This document shows positions 39,499 to 41,107 of a DNA stretch of 41,107 bases, piece after piece. Source of the DNA: JBLHKW01 sp047618565 (lineage in GTDB: Bacteria > Planctomycetota > UBA1135 > GCA-002686595); the NCBI GenBank assembly GCA_047618565.1, contig JBLHKW010000023.1, forward strand, positions 1 to 41,107, written 5' to 3'. How positions within the stretch are numbered: position 1 is the stretch's first letter; every line of letters begins with the position of its first letter. Position numbers and translations under genes: made by a program. The notes under the pieces were generated by a model. The model had not been told where the DNA came from, searched no databases, and worked only from the letters and a program-made list of their open reading frames with translations.

Positions 39499-41107
39499 AT
39501 GCTCATGCGCCGATCGCAACGCTGCTGCAGGGATCGCCACGGGGTCTCCATGGCGGCGGTCCGCCTGACCGTGCTGGCGTCCATCGCCATCGCTAATGGC
39601 TGCGGTCCCGCGCAGCAGCGCGCGCTCTCGGGTGTGATCATCACGATCGACACCACCAATCCGAGCGCTCTGGATATCTACGGGGCGGATCGCGGCGTGA
39701 CGCCATTCCTGAGCGAGCTGGCGCGCTCGAGCATCGTCTACGAACGCGCCCATACGGTCGCGCCGATCACCTTGCCGGCGCATACGTCGATGATGACGGG
39801 CCTGTACCCGCTGCGCCACGGCGTTCGCGACAACGGCTGGGCGCGGCTCTCGGCGGACGCCGAGACCCTGGCCGAGCGCGCACGCGCCGCCGGGCTCAGG
39901 ACGGCGGCCTTCGTCTCAGCGGTCGTGCTCTCCGCACCCTATGGCCTGGACCAGGGTTTCGAGCTCTATTCCGAACCGGAGCATGCGCCGGGCGGATCCC
40001 TGGCATCCGTCACCCAGCGTGGGTCCCGGGCAGTCACTGACGACGCACTCTCGTGGCTGGAGCGCACCGACCCGGAGCAGCCATTCGTGATGTGGGTGCA
40101 CTACTTCGACCCGCACTGGCCCTACGAAGCACCGGAGTCCTTCCTCAAGCAGGCTGGCGGTCATGCCTACCTGGCTGAGGTTGCCGTGATGGATAACGAC
40201 ATCGGCCGGCTGGTGCGAGCGCTCGACGAGCGCATTGGTGCGGACGCGTACATGCTCGCCGTCGTGGCTGACCACGGAGAGTCCTTCGGGCGGCACGGCG
40301 AACCGACACACTCGGCGTTCACCTACCAGGCGACCGTTCAGGTCCCGTTCCTTCTGCGTTTCCCGGACGGTCGGCGTGCCGGAACACGTTCGGACGAGCT
40401 GGTGAGCGTCGTCGATCTCTTTCCGACCTACACGGACGTACTCGCACTGGGCGCTCCCGGGCAAGTCGACGGCATCAGTCTGGCCGGCGAGCGCGTGGGC
40501 GAGGATCGTGGTCTTTACGTCGAGTCCTACTCGGGCTTCCTCAACTACGGATGGAGCCCGCTGTCAGGCTGGGTGAACGCGGATGGCAAGTACCTGCACA
40601 GCTCGCGGCCGGAGTACTACGACCTCGCGCAGGACCCCAAGGAAGAGCACGACCTGATGGCCCAGCGCGAGGTCGATGTGGCGCCATACCTTGACGCCCT
40701 CGAGCGATTGAGCGCTCTTCCTCGCCTCGAGTCGAGCGAACTTGAGCTCGACGAGGCCGGCCTCGCTCAGCTGCGCGCCCTCGGATACGCGGCCGCCGGT
40801 GGGGAGGTTCGTGCCCTGCCCGACCCGCTCGCTCCGAGCGATCGCCCGGCTCCCCGTGACCAGGCCGAGCACCACGCCCAGTTCTCGACGGCCCTGGGCC
40901 TGGCCCAGGCTGGAGAGACCGCGCAGGCCGTCAGCCTTCTGCAGGAAGTGCTCGCGAACAATCCGGGCAACCTCTTCGCGGTCGAGACCCTGGCGGGATG
41001 CCTGCTCGAGGAAGACCACTTCGCGCAGGTTCTCGAGCTGCTCGAGCCGCTCGCCGGCCAGGTCGCCGATCGCCACCAATGCCAGGTCTACCTGGCGGCC
41101 ACCTACG
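39499..41107 (+). CDS. Sulfatase-superfamily lipoprotein with C-terminal TPR (Thr-type), partial
   Basis: Open from the ATG at 39499 to the window end (536 codons, no stop). A second in-frame ATG at 39550 gives the neater lipoprotein signal MAAVRLTVLASIAIANGC. Metal motifs are GVIITIDTTNPSALDIYG and AVVADHGESFGRHGEP. The nucleophile block is APITLPAHTSMMTGLYP (Thr ~91 of the longer form) in place of C-x-P-x-R. WVHYFDPHWPYEAP is the substrate-side block. After LRALGYAAAGGEV the protein continues into helical repeats (AQFSTALGLAQAGETAQAVS, LLQEVLANNPGNL) typical of a TPR tail. Members of this Thr-type sulfatase-TPR architecture are frequent in Planctomycetota and Acidobacteriota, and the substrate is unknown. 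The end of the gene lies beyond the window. Confidence 0.9.
   Translation, partial: MLMRRSQRCCRDRHGVSMAAVRLTVLASIAIANGCGPAQQRALSGVIITIDTTNPSALDIYGADRGVTPFLSELARSSIVYERAHTVAPITLPAHTSMMTGLYPLRHGVRDNGWARLSADAETLAERARAAGLRTAAFVSAVVLSAPYGLDQGFELYSEPEHAPGGSLASVTQRGSRAVTDDALSWLERTDPEQPFVMWVHYFDPHWPYEAPESFLKQAGGHAYLAEVAVMDNDIGRLVRALDERIGADAYMLAVVADHGESFGRHGEPTHSAFTYQATVQVPFLLRFPDGRRAGTRSDELVSVVDLFPTYTDVLALGAPGQVDGISLAGERVGEDRGLYVESYSGFLNYGWSPLSGWVNADGKYLHSSRPEYYDLAQDPKEEHDLMAQREVDVAPYLDALERLSALPRLESSELELDEAGLAQLRALGYAAAGGEVRALPDPLAPSDRPAPRDQAEHHAQFSTALGLAQAGETAQAVSLLQEVLANNPGNLFAVETLAGCLLEEDHFAQVLELLEPLAGQVADRHQCQVYLAATY

Noticed and set aside
1..41107. tRNA, rRNA and CRISPR features
   Set aside because: No cloverleaf-like segments with CCA-type ends, no rRNA signature sequences and no regularly spaced direct repeats were seen on reading either strand.

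Overview
The window looks like a high-GC Planctomycetota-type chromosome. The evidence is four sulfatase-superfamily lipoproteins or secreted proteins, a thioredoxin/PDZ selenoprotein, GTG and TTG starts in 4-bp stop/start overlaps, and abundant IS debris. The phylum call is an inference from gene content. I saw no rRNA, tRNA or CRISPR array.

Region 1 (1-20,520) is an accessory island with visibly lower GC than what follows. A tight minus-strand operon encodes an N-formylglutamate-amidohydrolase-like enzyme, a QEGLA/DUF1704 metallopeptidase, a glutathione-synthase-like ATP-grasp ligase and a PP2C phosphatase with a cyclic-nucleotide-binding-like tail. It is followed by the start of a frameshifted KefA/MscK channel. 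A sigma-54 activator (plus strand) comes next, then corA split by an IS3 element, an intact CPA2 cation/proton antiporter, an mscS split by an IS21 element, and a complete cyanophycin module: synthetase, isoaspartyl peptidase and a divergent cyanophycinase. MscS tail remnants flank both enzyme clusters. The peptide/amide enzymes and the antiporter are intact, while all five other channel or transporter loci are broken. A transposase remnant lies at the right end of the island.

Region 2 (20,521-32,552) is a very GC-rich, orderly backbone. It encodes a sulfatase-like lipoprotein, a helical-repeat lipoprotein, a flippase-like membrane protein, a PfkB kinase, a 2'-5' RNA ligase-like phosphodiesterase, a second sulfatase-like lipoprotein, a GT39-like membrane glycosyltransferase, two GT2 glycosyltransferases and a DegT/WecE sugar aminotransferase. 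This points to envelope glycan synthesis and decoration.

Region 3 (32,553-41,107) starts with two adjacent MITE-like palindromic elements flanked by CTAG. It then holds a Rieske oxygenase, a canonical Cys-type sulfatase and the most striking gene in the window: a thioredoxin/PDZ protein whose redox motif is encoded with two in-frame UGA codons (U-x-x-U), with a bacterial-SECIS-like stem-loop just downstream. A second MITE copy sits 10 bp upstream of its start codon. The window ends with a secretin-N-like protein, a TlpA-like thioredoxin and a sulfatase-superfamily/TPR lipoprotein that runs off the edge.
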